From CAYNFR01 sp964616755 (GTDB taxonomy: Bacteria > Bacteroidota > Bacteroidia > Chitinophagales > Saprospiraceae), in the NCBI GenBank assembly GCA_964616755.1, contig CAZTSI010000015.1:1-64000 (forward strand): a stretch of 64,000 nucleotides of DNA, written 5' to 3'. The notes under the pieces are model-generated. The model was given only the letters and a program-made list of their open reading frames with translations, was not told the DNA's origin and ran no database searches. A program made the position numbers and the translations under genes. This document shows, in pieces, positions 52,794 through 61,988 of the stretch. The stretch's first letter is position 1, and every line of letters starts with the position of its first letter.

Positions 52794-53759
52794 TCAAAAT
52801 GATGAGGCTTTTAATCTAAGTCCTGCATCTTCAGCCAGGCCAAAAATCAGATTCATATTTTGTACTGCTTGGCCGGCAGCACCTTTGAGCAAATTATCGA
52901 TGATGGATTCGATTCTTACGAGACCTTCTCTTTTTTCTAAGTAGATATAGGTATTATTAGTGTTGACGACCTCCTTGAGGCTTATTGGTCGATCACTGAT
53001 ATGCACGAAGGGTGATGCCTCATAGTAACTCTTGTATGCTTCAATGGCTTCTTCTTCAGTCCAAGGCGATTCAAAATAGATACTTGCGAAAATTCCTCGG
53101 GTAAAATCACCACGCATTGGTACAAAACGAACTATCCCTTTATAATCGGGAAACAACTGTTGAATGCACTGATTTATTTCGCCCAAATGTTGGTGTGTAA
53201 AAGGTTTATACACCGAAATATTACTATCCCTCCACGAAAAATGCGCGGTATCCGAAGGCTGCTGGCCTGCACCTGTAGATCCTGTAATAGCGGTCACATG
53301 TATATCACCATATATATTGCGTGAGGCTGCTGCTGGCAACAATCCTAACTGAATGGCGGTTGCAAAACAACCACAATTCGCAATCTGACGACTTTGAACG
53401 ATATCGGATTTATTGAGTTCCGTCAGACCATACACAAAGTTGTGATCATCTTTTTTCAATCGATAATCGGCACTCAAATCAATTGTAACCTGAGACGACG
53501 TTGGAGGATTATTTGCTAGATATATTTTTGACTGTCCATGCCCTCCACAGAGGAAAAGAACCTGTGGTGCTTCACTTACATTGGCCACAAAGCTCAAGTT
53601 TGTCCAACCACGCAGATCATGGTGCACCTCATGAAGTCCCTTGCCCGATTGACTGCTGCTTTGCACAGAGTGAAGTCTAACATTAGGATGATGCAAAAGT
53701 AATCGTATCAATTCGCCCCCAACGTAGCCAGCGCCTCCGATAATTGCAGCACTAATCAT
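52794..53759 (-). CDS. argC: N-acetyl-gamma-glutamyl-phosphate reductase
   Basis: 321 residues from the ATG at 53759, which overlaps the argG stop by 8 bases; the frame opens at 53771. It reduces the acylated glutamyl phosphate to the semialdehyde with NADPH. GGAGYVGGEL is the dinucleotide motif and the His of the active site is in PFTHQHLGEINQ. The catalytic cysteine is in IANCGCFATAIQ, where the usual N-P-G-C-Y reads N-C-G-C-F: a second cysteine has replaced the proline. Order argG-argC-argD supports one arginine unit. Confidence 0.93.
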   Translation of the reverse strand: MISAAIIGGAGYVGGELIRLLLHHPNVRLHSVQSSSQSGKGLHEVHHDLRGWTNLSFVANVSEAPQVLFLCGGHGQSKIYLANNPPTSSQVTIDLSADYRLKKDDHNFVYGLTELNKSDIVQSRQIANCGCFATAIQLGLLPAAASRNIYGDIHVTAITGSTGAGQQPSDTAHFSWRDSNISVYKPFTHQHLGEINQCIQQLFPDYKGIVRFVPMRGDFTRGIFASIYFESPWTEEEAIEAYKSYYEASPFVHISDRPISLKEVVNTNNTYIYLEKREGLVRIESIIDNLLKGAAGQAVQNMNLIFGLAEDAGLRLKASSF

Positions 53760-55497
53760 AAGGCATTTCATCTTTATTGACGCTGTAATAGATTTTCTCA
53801 GCGTTGGAGAAAATCTTTATAAAGCCTTTGGCATCGTCGCCTGTCCAAGCCGTGTTTGTTTCTCCATATTGTCCGAATTTGGCGTTCATTAAATCATGAG
53901 CAGATTGAATACCAATCAACTCAAATCGATAAGGGTATAATTTGACCCAAACATCACCTGTCACATTTTGCTGCGTATCCGTCAAAAAGCCTTCAATATT
54001 CCGCATTACCGGGTCAAAATATTTTCCTTCATGCAAAAACATGCCATACCAATCAGCGAGCTGCTGTTTCCAATGTGCTTGCCATTTTCCGAGCACATGT
54101 TTTTCGAGCAAGTGATGCGCCTTGATAATCATCAGTGCCGCGGGGGCTTCGAAAGCGACTCTGCCCTTAATGCCGATGATCGTATCCCCGACATGCATAT
54201 CGCGACCAATAGCATAAGCATTGCCCCTGCGATTTAATTCTTTAATTAGATCAACTGGTGTAGAGAAAGTGTTATCATCTATGGCCACGGCCTGTCCTTT
54301 GGCAAAGCTTAACTTAAATTCGGTGGGCTCTTCGCGTTCGCAATGATGCAGATAGGCATGCTCAGGCAAGGTCTCCCTTGAGTTCAAGGTCTCCCGGCCT
54401 CCGATACTCGTGCCCCATAGACCCTGATTGATCGAATAGTCCTTTTTTACATCTTGCCAGTTGAAGCCTTTAGAGTTGATATATTTTATTTCTTCTTGTC
54501 GAGAAAGTTGTTGTTCGCGAATCGGAGTTATCACCGTAATATCGTTGGCCAAACTTTGAAAGACGCCGTCAAATCTGATCTGATCATTACCAGCACCCGT
54601 GCTACCATGTGCCACAAATTTAGCTCCTATCTCCTGTGCATATTCTAAAATAGCAATGGCCTGAAAAGCTCTTTCTGAACTCACAGACAGTGGGTAGGTG
54701 TTGTTGCGCAGCACATTACCATATATCAGATAGCGCAAGCATTTGGCGTAATAATCCTTCTCATTATTAATGCATTTAAAACTTTCTGCACCCATATCCA
54801 AAGCACGTTCTCGCGTCTCTTGAATTTCTTGTGGTGAGAAACCACCCGTATTGACGAGAACTGCATGAACATTGTAGCCTTGCTCTTTAAGATAGATCAC
54901 GCAATAGGAGGTATCTAAGCCCCCGCTATAGGCTAGTACAATATCTTTCTTCACTTTTGCGCTATTTTTTGACGGTGCGACCATAGCTGTGCACATGCAC
55001 ATTTTTCGTTCGTTCTTCGTCAAGATATCATAATTTCTACAACTGCTGCAACCCTTCCAGAACGCTTCGTCTGTTGTCAATTGACTATACGACACAGGAC
55101 GGTAACCCAATTCACTATTAATTTTCATAACGATATCGCTAGTTGTGATACCAAATACTTTAGCATCCGGATACGTATCGCGAGCATAATTAAACGCCAT
55201 CTTTTTGATGCGTTTTGCCAAACCTAGCTGCCTGAAGTGATTCGGGACGATTAAGCCGCTATTCGAAACATATGCCCCCTCGTGAAAAACTTCTACATAG
55301 CAAAATCCAGCTAATTCACCATCCACAAAGGCAATAATGGAATGCTTTGACTCCATTTTAGAGGAGATATATTCAGGGGGGCGTTTAGCTATACCAATAC
55401 CACGCTCAAGTGATGACTTTACATACCATTCAGATATAACAGGTGCATGTATGACGTCGGCAGCGTTGGCCACTCTAATCTCAATATTCTGATCCAT
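53752..55497 (-). CDS. argG: GNAT acetyltransferase - argininosuccinate synthase fusion
   Basis: 581 residues from the ATG at 55497 (MDQNIEIRV). Residues ~1-190 are a GNAT acetyltransferase: the AcCoA-binding loop is in NHFRQLGLAKRIKK, and it ends in a cysteine cluster (CSSCRNY ... RKMCMCT) that could bind a metal. Residues ~195-581 are argininosuccinate synthase: the ATP P-loop is VLAYSGGLDTSYCVIYL, HGSTGAGNDQIRF and the GLWGTSIGGRETLNS region follow. It joins citrulline and aspartate. In many Bacteroidota the two are adjacent separate genes. The GNAT may supply an acylglutamate. Its stop overlaps argC. Confidence 0.92.
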   Translation of the reverse strand: MDQNIEIRVANAADVIHAPVISEWYVKSSLERGIGIAKRPPEYISSKMESKHSIIAFVDGELAGFCYVEVFHEGAYVSNSGLIVPNHFRQLGLAKRIKKMAFNYARDTYPDAKVFGITTSDIVMKINSELGYRPVSYSQLTTDEAFWKGCSSCRNYDILTKNERKMCMCTAMVAPSKNSAKVKKDIVLAYSGGLDTSYCVIYLKEQGYNVHAVLVNTGGFSPQEIQETRERALDMGAESFKCINNEKDYYAKCLRYLIYGNVLRNNTYPLSVSSERAFQAIAILEYAQEIGAKFVAHGSTGAGNDQIRFDGVFQSLANDITVITPIREQQLSRQEEIKYINSKGFNWQDVKKDYSINQGLWGTSIGGRETLNSRETLPEHAYLHHCEREEPTEFKLSFAKGQAVAIDDNTFSTPVDLIKELNRRGNAYAIGRDMHVGDTIIGIKGRVAFEAPAALMIIKAHHLLEKHVLGKWQAHWKQQLADWYGMFLHEGKYFDPVMRNIEGFLTDTQQNVTGDVWVKLYPYRFELIGIQSAHDLMNAKFGQYGETNTAWTGDDAKGFIKIFSNAEKIYYSVNKDEMPYD

Positions 55498-57520
55498 GAT
55501 GACAAATAAGGGGGTGAAATTACGGCATTCGTTTTTAATTGAGGCCACTTTTTTGACTAAGGCCGTTATCAGTTCAAATCAATAACCAATATATTGATGA
55601 GTTCAATTTCAATACATACCTAGCCGCAAGTATACTTAAGTCAGCTTCTTTAATGCATTATAAAAATTAAGCGTAGTTTCTCGTGGCCACCGGAAAGAAA
55701 CAATTGTAAAATTTTTTAACGTACGAAATCGATTATTTCTAATTATCAGAAAAAACCACGATTAAAAAATAGCTCCAAACCATAAGTATAATGAACAAGA
55801 CCTAATTTTTGAAGCCGCCCAAATAACATGGTTGGATACTTATTTATTTGCTTCGCGCATAGCTGAATACTCGAAACAATACAAAAAATTGCCAAAAAAG
55901 GCTCTTCGCGTTCATTAGAAAAAGTCCATTGGGCGGCAAATCAATCGACTTCCCATTTTTTTTGCACATCAATATCGCTATAGTCAAGAACTTCTGAGAG
56001 TCAAACTTTCTTGCTATCTAGCAGGATATGCCATGCTTCTTCAAAAAAAATGTAAACCAAAAACGGACATTCTTCAAGTACCTTCCTGTCATTTGTATGA
56101 CCGGATGTTGATGCAACCATCGTATTAAGCCATAGAGAGTGGTCCTTAATATACGGGCGTGCAGATAATATTGACTACTGTACTCAGACATATACTCTGC
56201 AAGTACAGAAAAAATTATTTGGATGATCTGTCAATATAAATATTACGAGTAGCAAAATTTATCTGTGTTTCACCTTTGAAGAGCTTCTATCTTCTATTGG
56301 CTAGCATTGGATTTCGCCTTGCCTTTTATAAGCCGAAATCACATATCTCTCAACCATGCGCGAAAATGAAAATCTAAAGGCCAGCATCAGCCGTTGATGC
56401 ATAAAATATTCTTCCTATGCCGCTATTTAACTGAACCCAAAAAAATGAAACAACTCTGCTACCTTTCAGCCCAAGCAAACCCCACTTTTATCTACCCTTT
56501 CCTGATCCTTTTCAAATAAGGAAAATTATTTGCCCAACCAATAAAATAATCTAACTCGACAATACTAATCTGACTAACCATTTATAAGGCGGAGTCGCCT
56601 AGTATTACTATCAAAAAATTTGCGCGTATTTGTGCCGCGCTTTCTAACATCATTGCGGTGTCAGGGGCAAGAAAACTTTTACCGACTATTATCGCAGTTA
56701 TAGATATTTATGGCCTACTCATTCAAATAACTCGCAACATAGGCACAACGTTCAGTTCCTCACAGCGCTCTGTTGAAGTCTCACCTGAATGTAACGCTAT
56801 GTTAGTTGTAAATTCGCTTTTATCGAAATTCGACTACCTTCAATGATAGCATGCTATCTTAAGCCCTTCAATCTGATCCCAACAATATTGCCAGTTCTCA
56901 CTCAAGGGGAGCGGGTATTTATGTGGCGAGAATATCAATTGGCAGGGATAGTCAAGATGGTATGCCCGCTGTCCTTAGCGTTCTCTTACCAACTAAAGAT
57001 AGTTCCCAGGTAAAAATAAACCTATTCTTAAGGTGTCGGCACTTTGAAGATAAACCAACCGCGTAGAGAATAGCGTAGCCCCATTTTCACCCCAGTCCTT
57101 TTGGCATTTGGCTGAATTAATGGCGAATTTTCGAACTTACTTTGTATATAATGTAAAATTCCCTGTCTAGATTATTATTTTAGCGAACTCAAGGCGTATT
57201 TATAATTCAAACCAGCTATTTGTGAATGTAAGAATACTTAGTAAAAACGTTTGAGTTGCTCGCTGACACTCCACCATCAAGCCATTCGTTCTGAAGAAGA
57301 TCTATCTATTTATGAGTTGTGACTATTGAGATATGATCCATTTAGGCTGATAATGGCAATTTTTACGATATAATGCTGCTATTTTTCTAACTATAGCGAT
57401 ACTATTTTTTAAAAATGAGCCTCTTATTACATGAAAATGTCTGAATTTTCATCGCAAAGGTATATAGCTGAATAGTAGCATGACTTCTCACCATAAGCTA
57501 TAATGACCGGATTGAGCAAC
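55498..57520. other. Gene-poor 2-kb interval, possibly decayed
   Basis: No intact gene found in ~2.0 kb between the argG unit and pcm, unusual in this otherwise dense region. Faint protein-like stretches exist: a 64-codon frame at 55746-55940 (minus), a ~70-codon frame at about 56030-56240 (minus) with a stop and frame change, and a 90-codon frame at 56574-56846 (plus, YKAESPSITIKKFARICAAL) that faintly recalls an IS4-type transposase end. Frames of this length are expected by chance in AT-rich DNA, so I call none of them a gene. A decayed mobile element or gene remnant is possible. It must also hold the argG promoter. Confidence 0.5.
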
Positions 57521-58168
57521 TCATCCAATAACACCCTTCAACATTGGCACAAAACTGCACGGGCCAAAATTTTCTGTGTGGTACTCCTGATCGTTTATCT
57601 TGCGGTAACGCATCATTTGCTGTTGTCCCTCATTTCCATATGGCAATACCATCAGGCCATTGACCTTTAGCTGGGTCATTAATTTGGTTGGAAAGGAAGC
57701 CGCCCCTGCTGTAACAATGATCTTATCAAAAGGGGCGAATCGCACAGCACCTTCATATCCATCACCGAGCAAGGTTCTAATGGAGACATACCCCATGTTG
57801 ACGAGCAAAGTTGAAGTGCGTTCGAATAATACTTTATGTCGTTCTATTGAGTAGACCTTCGCCTGTAATTCGCTCAATACCGCCGCCTGATATCCAGAAC
57901 CCGTACCTACCTCAAGTATGATATCACCCTTTTTTACTTCGAGCAATTGTGACTGAAACGCGACCGTATATGGCTGCGAAATCGTCTGATTTGCATCTAT
58001 TGGGAAAGCTTGATCTTTGTATGCCCATTCAGCAAACGCCTTATCTAGCATATAGTGTCTTGGAATTTTTCCTATCGCAGCAAGAACATTTTTGTCATGG
58101 ATGCCTTTGATTCTCAATTCATTTACTAACTTTTCCCTCAATCCTTTGTGTCGATATGTGTCAATCAA
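57521..58168 (-). CDS. pcm: Protein-L-isoaspartate O-methyltransferase
   Basis: 215 residues. It methylates isoaspartyl residues in aged proteins with S-adenosylmethionine, starting repair. The SAM site is EVGTGSGYQAAVLSEL, preceded by the substrate loop QTISQPYTVAFQSQLL typical of the family, and followed by VYSIERHKVL and FDKIIVTAGAASFP. The length is normal for the cytosolic enzyme. It is transcribed away from the phosphohexomutase gene across a 96-base divergent spacer and ends at the gene-poor interval. Confidence 0.95.
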   Translation of the reverse strand: MIDTYRHKGLREKLVNELRIKGIHDKNVLAAIGKIPRHYMLDKAFAEWAYKDQAFPIDANQTISQPYTVAFQSQLLEVKKGDIILEVGTGSGYQAAVLSELQAKVYSIERHKVLFERTSTLLVNMGYVSIRTLLGDGYEGAVRFAPFDKIIVTAGAASFPTKLMTQLKVNGLMVLPYGNEGQQQMMRYRKINDQEYHTENFGPCSFVPMLKGVIG

Positions 58169-58232
58169 AATGGCCGTATTATATTATTTTATAAATGTAT
58201 ATATAAAAATATGGTTATCAACACACAAGGTA

Positions 58233-58240
58233 TAAATTTG
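58233..58240 (+). promoter_or_regulatory. Putative -7 promoter box of phosphohexomutase gene
   Basis: TAAATTTG, exact TAnnTTTG match, 24 bases before the ATG at 58265. No -33 TTG at the usual spacing. Confidence 0.45.
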
Positions 58241-58264
58241 CGAATATATCAAACAATTTAGCAT

Positions 58265-59668
58265 ATGTACAAGATAAAATTTGGAACAGACGGTTGGCGC
58301 GCGATCATAGCCAAAGAATATACAATTGATAATCTCAAACGTGTTAGCGAGGCAACAGCGAGATGGATGATTACAAAAAAAATGAAAAAAGTAGTCGTTG
58401 GTTATGACTGTCGTTTTGGTGGTCAAATGTTCACCGAGACAGCGGCTCAGGTCTTTGCACATTTTGGCATCAGGACAATCATGAGCTCCGGATATGTGGG
58501 CACCCCCACCATTTCCTTAGCCACTGTTAAGACCAAATCTGATATGGGCATTGTCATAACAGCGAGCCATAACCCGCCCAGCTACAACGGTTATAAATTG
58601 AAGTCCTCATATGGAGGTCCTACAGTTCCAAGAGAAATAGAAGAGATAGAATCCATCATACCAGAAAATGCCATTGTGGGACTCAAATCATTTAGGTCTC
58701 TCGTAGATGAAGGAATGATAACGCTTATGGATTTAGAAGAAATGTACATGCAACATGTCGAAACTAACTTTGATCTTGAGGCCATACGATCAAATGTTCG
58801 ATTAGCCTATGATGCCATGTATGGCGCTGGCCAAAATGTAGTAAAACGCTTGTTTCCATACGCTACTTTGTTTCATTGCGAATACAATCCGAGCTTTATG
58901 GGAAGAGCCCCCGAGCCGATATTGCGCAATTTGCCAGAAATAGCCGACTTCTTGGCCAATGAAACTCGACATAATTTGGGCCTAGCGAATGACGGCGATG
59001 CCGACAGAATAGGTCTCTTTGATGAGAATGGAAAGTTTGTCGACTCTCACCATATTCTTCTTCTCTTATTACTTTATCTAAAAAAATACAAAAATCAAAC
59101 TGGCAAAGTGGTAATCACCTTCTCCGTGACGGACAAAATGACCAAACTCGCCGAACACTTTGGCCTAGAAGTAGAAGTCACCAAAATTGGATTCAAGTAT
59201 ATCGCAGAGATTATGCAGCATGAAGACGTGCTCGTTGGTGGTGAAGAGTCAGGAGGACTTGCGGTTAAGGGTCATATCCCTGAGCGAGATGGTATTTGGA
59301 TTGGTCTGATGATCATGGAGTTTATGGCCAAAACAGGCAAGAGTTTGAACGAATTAATTAAAGAAGTCTATGATATTGTGGGCGCATTCTGCTCAGATCG
59401 AAATGACCTCCATATAGAAGAAGCTAAAAAACTCTCAATAATGGATCACTGCAAGAATGGAACGATTACGCAAGTTGGGACTCGAAAAGTTGTCAAAACA
59501 GAAGACCTCGATGGCTACAGATTTACGCTCGATGATGGTTCATGGATCATGATCAGAGCATCGGGTACTGAGCCCGTACTTCGGGTATATGCTCAAGCCG
59601 AAAACCAAGCCCTTGTGGATGCTATCTTGTCTGATGCGCAAGCTACTTTAACGGGGCTAACCGCATAG
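58265..59668 (+). CDS. Phosphoglucomutase/phosphomannomutase family
   Basis: 467 residues, alpha-D-phosphohexomutase fold. The phosphoserine loop is TASHNPPSYNGYKLKS (Ser in TASHNP), the metal loop is NDGDADRIG, the sugar-binding loop is GGEESGGLAVKGH, and the phosphate-binding end is RASGTEPVLRVYA. The N-terminal FGTDGWRAI is also characteristic. It interconverts hexose 1- and 6-phosphates; glucose, mannose and glucosamine substrates cannot be separated by eye, though the GEESGG loop is more common in phosphoglucomutase/phosphomannomutase. It overlaps the GNAT gene convergently by 26 bases. Confidence 0.93.
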   Translation: MYKIKFGTDGWRAIIAKEYTIDNLKRVSEATARWMITKKMKKVVVGYDCRFGGQMFTETAAQVFAHFGIRTIMSSGYVGTPTISLATVKTKSDMGIVITASHNPPSYNGYKLKSSYGGPTVPREIEEIESIIPENAIVGLKSFRSLVDEGMITLMDLEEMYMQHVETNFDLEAIRSNVRLAYDAMYGAGQNVVKRLFPYATLFHCEYNPSFMGRAPEPILRNLPEIADFLANETRHNLGLANDGDADRIGLFDENGKFVDSHHILLLLLLYLKKYKNQTGKVVITFSVTDKMTKLAEHFGLEVEVTKIGFKYIAEIMQHEDVLVGGEESGGLAVKGHIPERDGIWIGLMIMEFMAKTGKSLNELIKEVYDIVGAFCSDRNDLHIEEAKKLSIMDHCKNGTITQVGTRKVVKTEDLDGYRFTLDDGSWIMIRASGTEPVLRVYAQAENQALVDAILSDAQATLTGLTA

Positions 59669-60110
59669 AAATATGATCGATACCATCTTCATCAAAAATA
59701 TCACCGATGGGTACAAATCCTAAAGACTCGTAAAAGTTTTGTGCGCTAACTTGTGCTGCTAGTTTGATAGGAACAAATGGAGCTTGGTCTTGCATCATCT
59801 TAATAACAAATTGCATCAGGGCATACCCTTTTCCAGTTCCTCTGAAAGGAAGGCTAACTCCTACACGCCCAACGGCTATGCTCTCAGGATAGACTATTCC
59901 TGCAGGGAATACTCTTGCATAGCACGCTATTTGGTCGCTCTCACGCCCTATAACATGTATGGCTTTAGGGTCTAATCCATCGACTTCGAGATAACGACAG
60001 ACTTGCTCAAGGACAAATATTTTTTCCCTCAATTGAATAATCGCATACAAATCGTGATTAGACAATTCGTCAAATGTGTAATGTTCGAAAAGCATATTAT
60101 CTACTATCAT
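59643..60110 (-). CDS. ElaA-like GNAT acetyltransferase
   Basis: 155 residues. The ElaA opening FDELSNHDLYAIIQLREKIFVLEQ is clear, and the GNAT motif A strand and loop are IAVGRVGVSLPFRGTGKGYALMQ, followed by the motif B end AQNFYESLGFVPIG. It transfers an acetyl group from acetyl-CoA to an unknown amine. Its ATG overlaps the upstream surface-protein stop as ATGA (60107-60110), fixing the start at 60110. Its 3' end overlaps the phosphohexomutase gene by 26 bases. An alternative internal start at Met6 is less likely. Confidence 0.9.
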   Translation of the reverse strand: MIVDNMLFEHYTFDELSNHDLYAIIQLREKIFVLEQVCRYLEVDGLDPKAIHVIGRESDQIACYARVFPAGIVYPESIAVGRVGVSLPFRGTGKGYALMQFVIKMMQDQAPFVPIKLAAQVSAQNFYESLGFVPIGDIFDEDGIDHISMRLAPLK

Positions 60111-61864
60111 TTTATATTGACCAATACCGTTGTTAGTTTTTTAGAAAAAGCGACCGCTTCTGTATTAAATAAGTTGACATGCAAAATGTAAATGCCTGTT
60201 GGCAAAAGCACCCCAACTTCATCAGTACCATCCCAAGTAATGCCCCCTTGTGTATCTAGTAAGGTATTATTCAAGAGCTCTTTCACCCATCGTCCCTCGG
60301 CATCAAATATTTGGATTGTTGCAAGATAACCAGGCCGTATTAATGAATACCGTATGATGGCAAACTCATCTTGGCCGCCGCTCATAGGTGTAAAATGCTT
60401 TGAAACCAACTCTAGCTTATTTTGCATATTGACAGAAAAGGCGGCACTATTTTGAACACCAGGTGTAGCAAACCCTGCTATCTCTGAGGCGGATGCCCAA
60501 TTCTGCGCCTGATTCGTCGCCGCTTTGGCATCAATTCGTTCTAAAGAAACACCCTTGACATCATCCAAAAAAGTGAAATGCCAATCTTCCGAATAATCAA
60601 ACTCGTCCAACACCAATTGATCTTTGAGACGTACTAATCCTACATTACCTTCGTCATTGTTAAAGGACGGCAGAGGCCATTCTATAATTTTTGAAGGATC
60701 ATTACGTAGGTAATTATCCACCAAAAATTGACGAGATGGCGTAAATGCGACATACTCTCGAGCTGGCAAAAGTATGTCGGGCAATACTCTAGCTTGATTA
60801 TTACGACTATTGATTATTTGAAGTCCTTTGAGTTGAAAACTCTTCTCCGACGCATTATACAATTCGACAAAATCGCTACCTCCAGTCTTCGGATTAAACA
60901 ATACTTCATTTATGATCAACTCACCTAAACTTGGCACTGCCGGAGTGACAAAACGCAAAACGGTATCACGCTGATTATCGCGAAGATCAGCGATGCCCAA
61001 AAGTTTAAGTTCATATTCTTGGCTTTCCATCAACCCACCAGAGATATCTATGGTGATCAAGTTATCGCGAATAGAATAGTCAATATTATGTTGTGGAGTC
61101 AATTGGATGTCAATAAGGTTAAGATCGGTATCTAACTTTTCGTCAAATAACACCTTTAATTGGTCTGTCTCCACATCGAGCATTTGTACTCGAGGTCCTG
61201 ATATATCAGGTGAGTAGGCTCCAAATTGTACATCATCCCACAAAAACTTGTCAGTGCGCGTAGAGGTATACTGCGCCGTCCAGCCAAAGTATCCTGAAGA
61301 ATAAGGCCATTGCTCGAGCAACAGATCATACTCCACTTGCCAACAAGATCCACCCATATAATCCGTCTCCAGCGTCAGCAGACCATCCACAATGTAGACA
61401 GATATCCGAAGGGGTACATTCGCCGCAGCAATAGCTCCATTCGCGCCTTTCGCCAATAATTGTTCGACTCCATCTGTCCGACTCCACAATTGAATAGCAT
61501 CATTAGTACCATTTTCACCAAGCACAAAATAAAGGGCATCGCTAGACTCGAATACTTCGCTCGAGGACCACAGATAAAGAATAAGCCTATTATTGTCAGA
61601 TGGCTCAAAATTGAGTTGGGTAAAAATAGACCACGATTGATCTAAGCGTGGCGTAAAGGGGGTGTATAGAGTGCTCGTACCAGCCGATGGAGCTTGAAGT
61701 TGTAATTGTCCATTTTTGATAGAAAAATGAGCTCTTTCGCCTTGCCAATGCGACAAAAGGCTATCGCCATTCGTTTCAAATTTATCGGTGAATTGTGCCT
61801 CAAGGGCAAATACCCTTGTCATTGCAAAAAATAAGACCCAACTTTGCAGCGATTGTCTTGTCAT
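60107..61864 (-). CDS. Secreted lamin-tail-domain surface protein
   Basis: 585 residues from the ATG at 61864; a longer frame starts at 61933, but the RQSLQSWVLFFAMTRVFALEA sequence gives a signal peptide from 61864. An N-terminal LamG-like beta-sandwich (~30-215, SHWQGERAHFSIKNGQLQLQ), then an Ig-like domain, then a lamin-tail domain at ~325-440 (PSLGELIINEVLFNPKTGGSDFVELYN). The C-terminus is a FlgD-like Ig domain with IQIFDAEGRWVKEL and WDGTDEVGVLLPTGIYILHV, the common surface-sorting-type end. It is probably exported to the cell surface. Function unknown. It overlaps the GNAT gene by four bases. Confidence 0.87.
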   Translation of the reverse strand: MTRQSLQSWVLFFAMTRVFALEAQFTDKFETNGDSLLSHWQGERAHFSIKNGQLQLQAPSAGTSTLYTPFTPRLDQSWSIFTQLNFEPSDNNRLILYLWSSSEVFESSDALYFVLGENGTNDAIQLWSRTDGVEQLLAKGANGAIAAANVPLRISVYIVDGLLTLETDYMGGSCWQVEYDLLLEQWPYSSGYFGWTAQYTSTRTDKFLWDDVQFGAYSPDISGPRVQMLDVETDQLKVLFDEKLDTDLNLIDIQLTPQHNIDYSIRDNLITIDISGGLMESQEYELKLLGIADLRDNQRDTVLRFVTPAVPSLGELIINEVLFNPKTGGSDFVELYNASEKSFQLKGLQIINSRNNQARVLPDILLPAREYVAFTPSRQFLVDNYLRNDPSKIIEWPLPSFNNDEGNVGLVRLKDQLVLDEFDYSEDWHFTFLDDVKGVSLERIDAKAATNQAQNWASASEIAGFATPGVQNSAAFSVNMQNKLELVSKHFTPMSGGQDEFAIIRYSLIRPGYLATIQIFDAEGRWVKELLNNTLLDTQGGITWDGTDEVGVLLPTGIYILHVNLFNTEAVAFSKKLTTVLVNIK

Positions 61865-61988
61865 AATGTAAACAAAGGTAGCTAAGTTCGCTAAAAAGGT
61901 TAAAGGTACTGTGTGAAGAATGTAAAAAGGCAAGATTATTGATAGCTAACAAGTGCCATTGAAAAATTAAAAAAACGAATAAAATAAA

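Noticed and set aside
55746..56240. Minus-strand frames read as a decayed gene with shifts
   Set aside because: Frames of 60-70 codons are expected several times in 2 kb of AT-rich DNA, and I recognise no family; not listed as a gene.
56658..56846. 62-codon plus-strand frame in the gene-poor interval
   Set aside because: No start context or recognisable protein; part of a 90-codon open stretch that is near chance at this composition. Noted only as a possible remnant.
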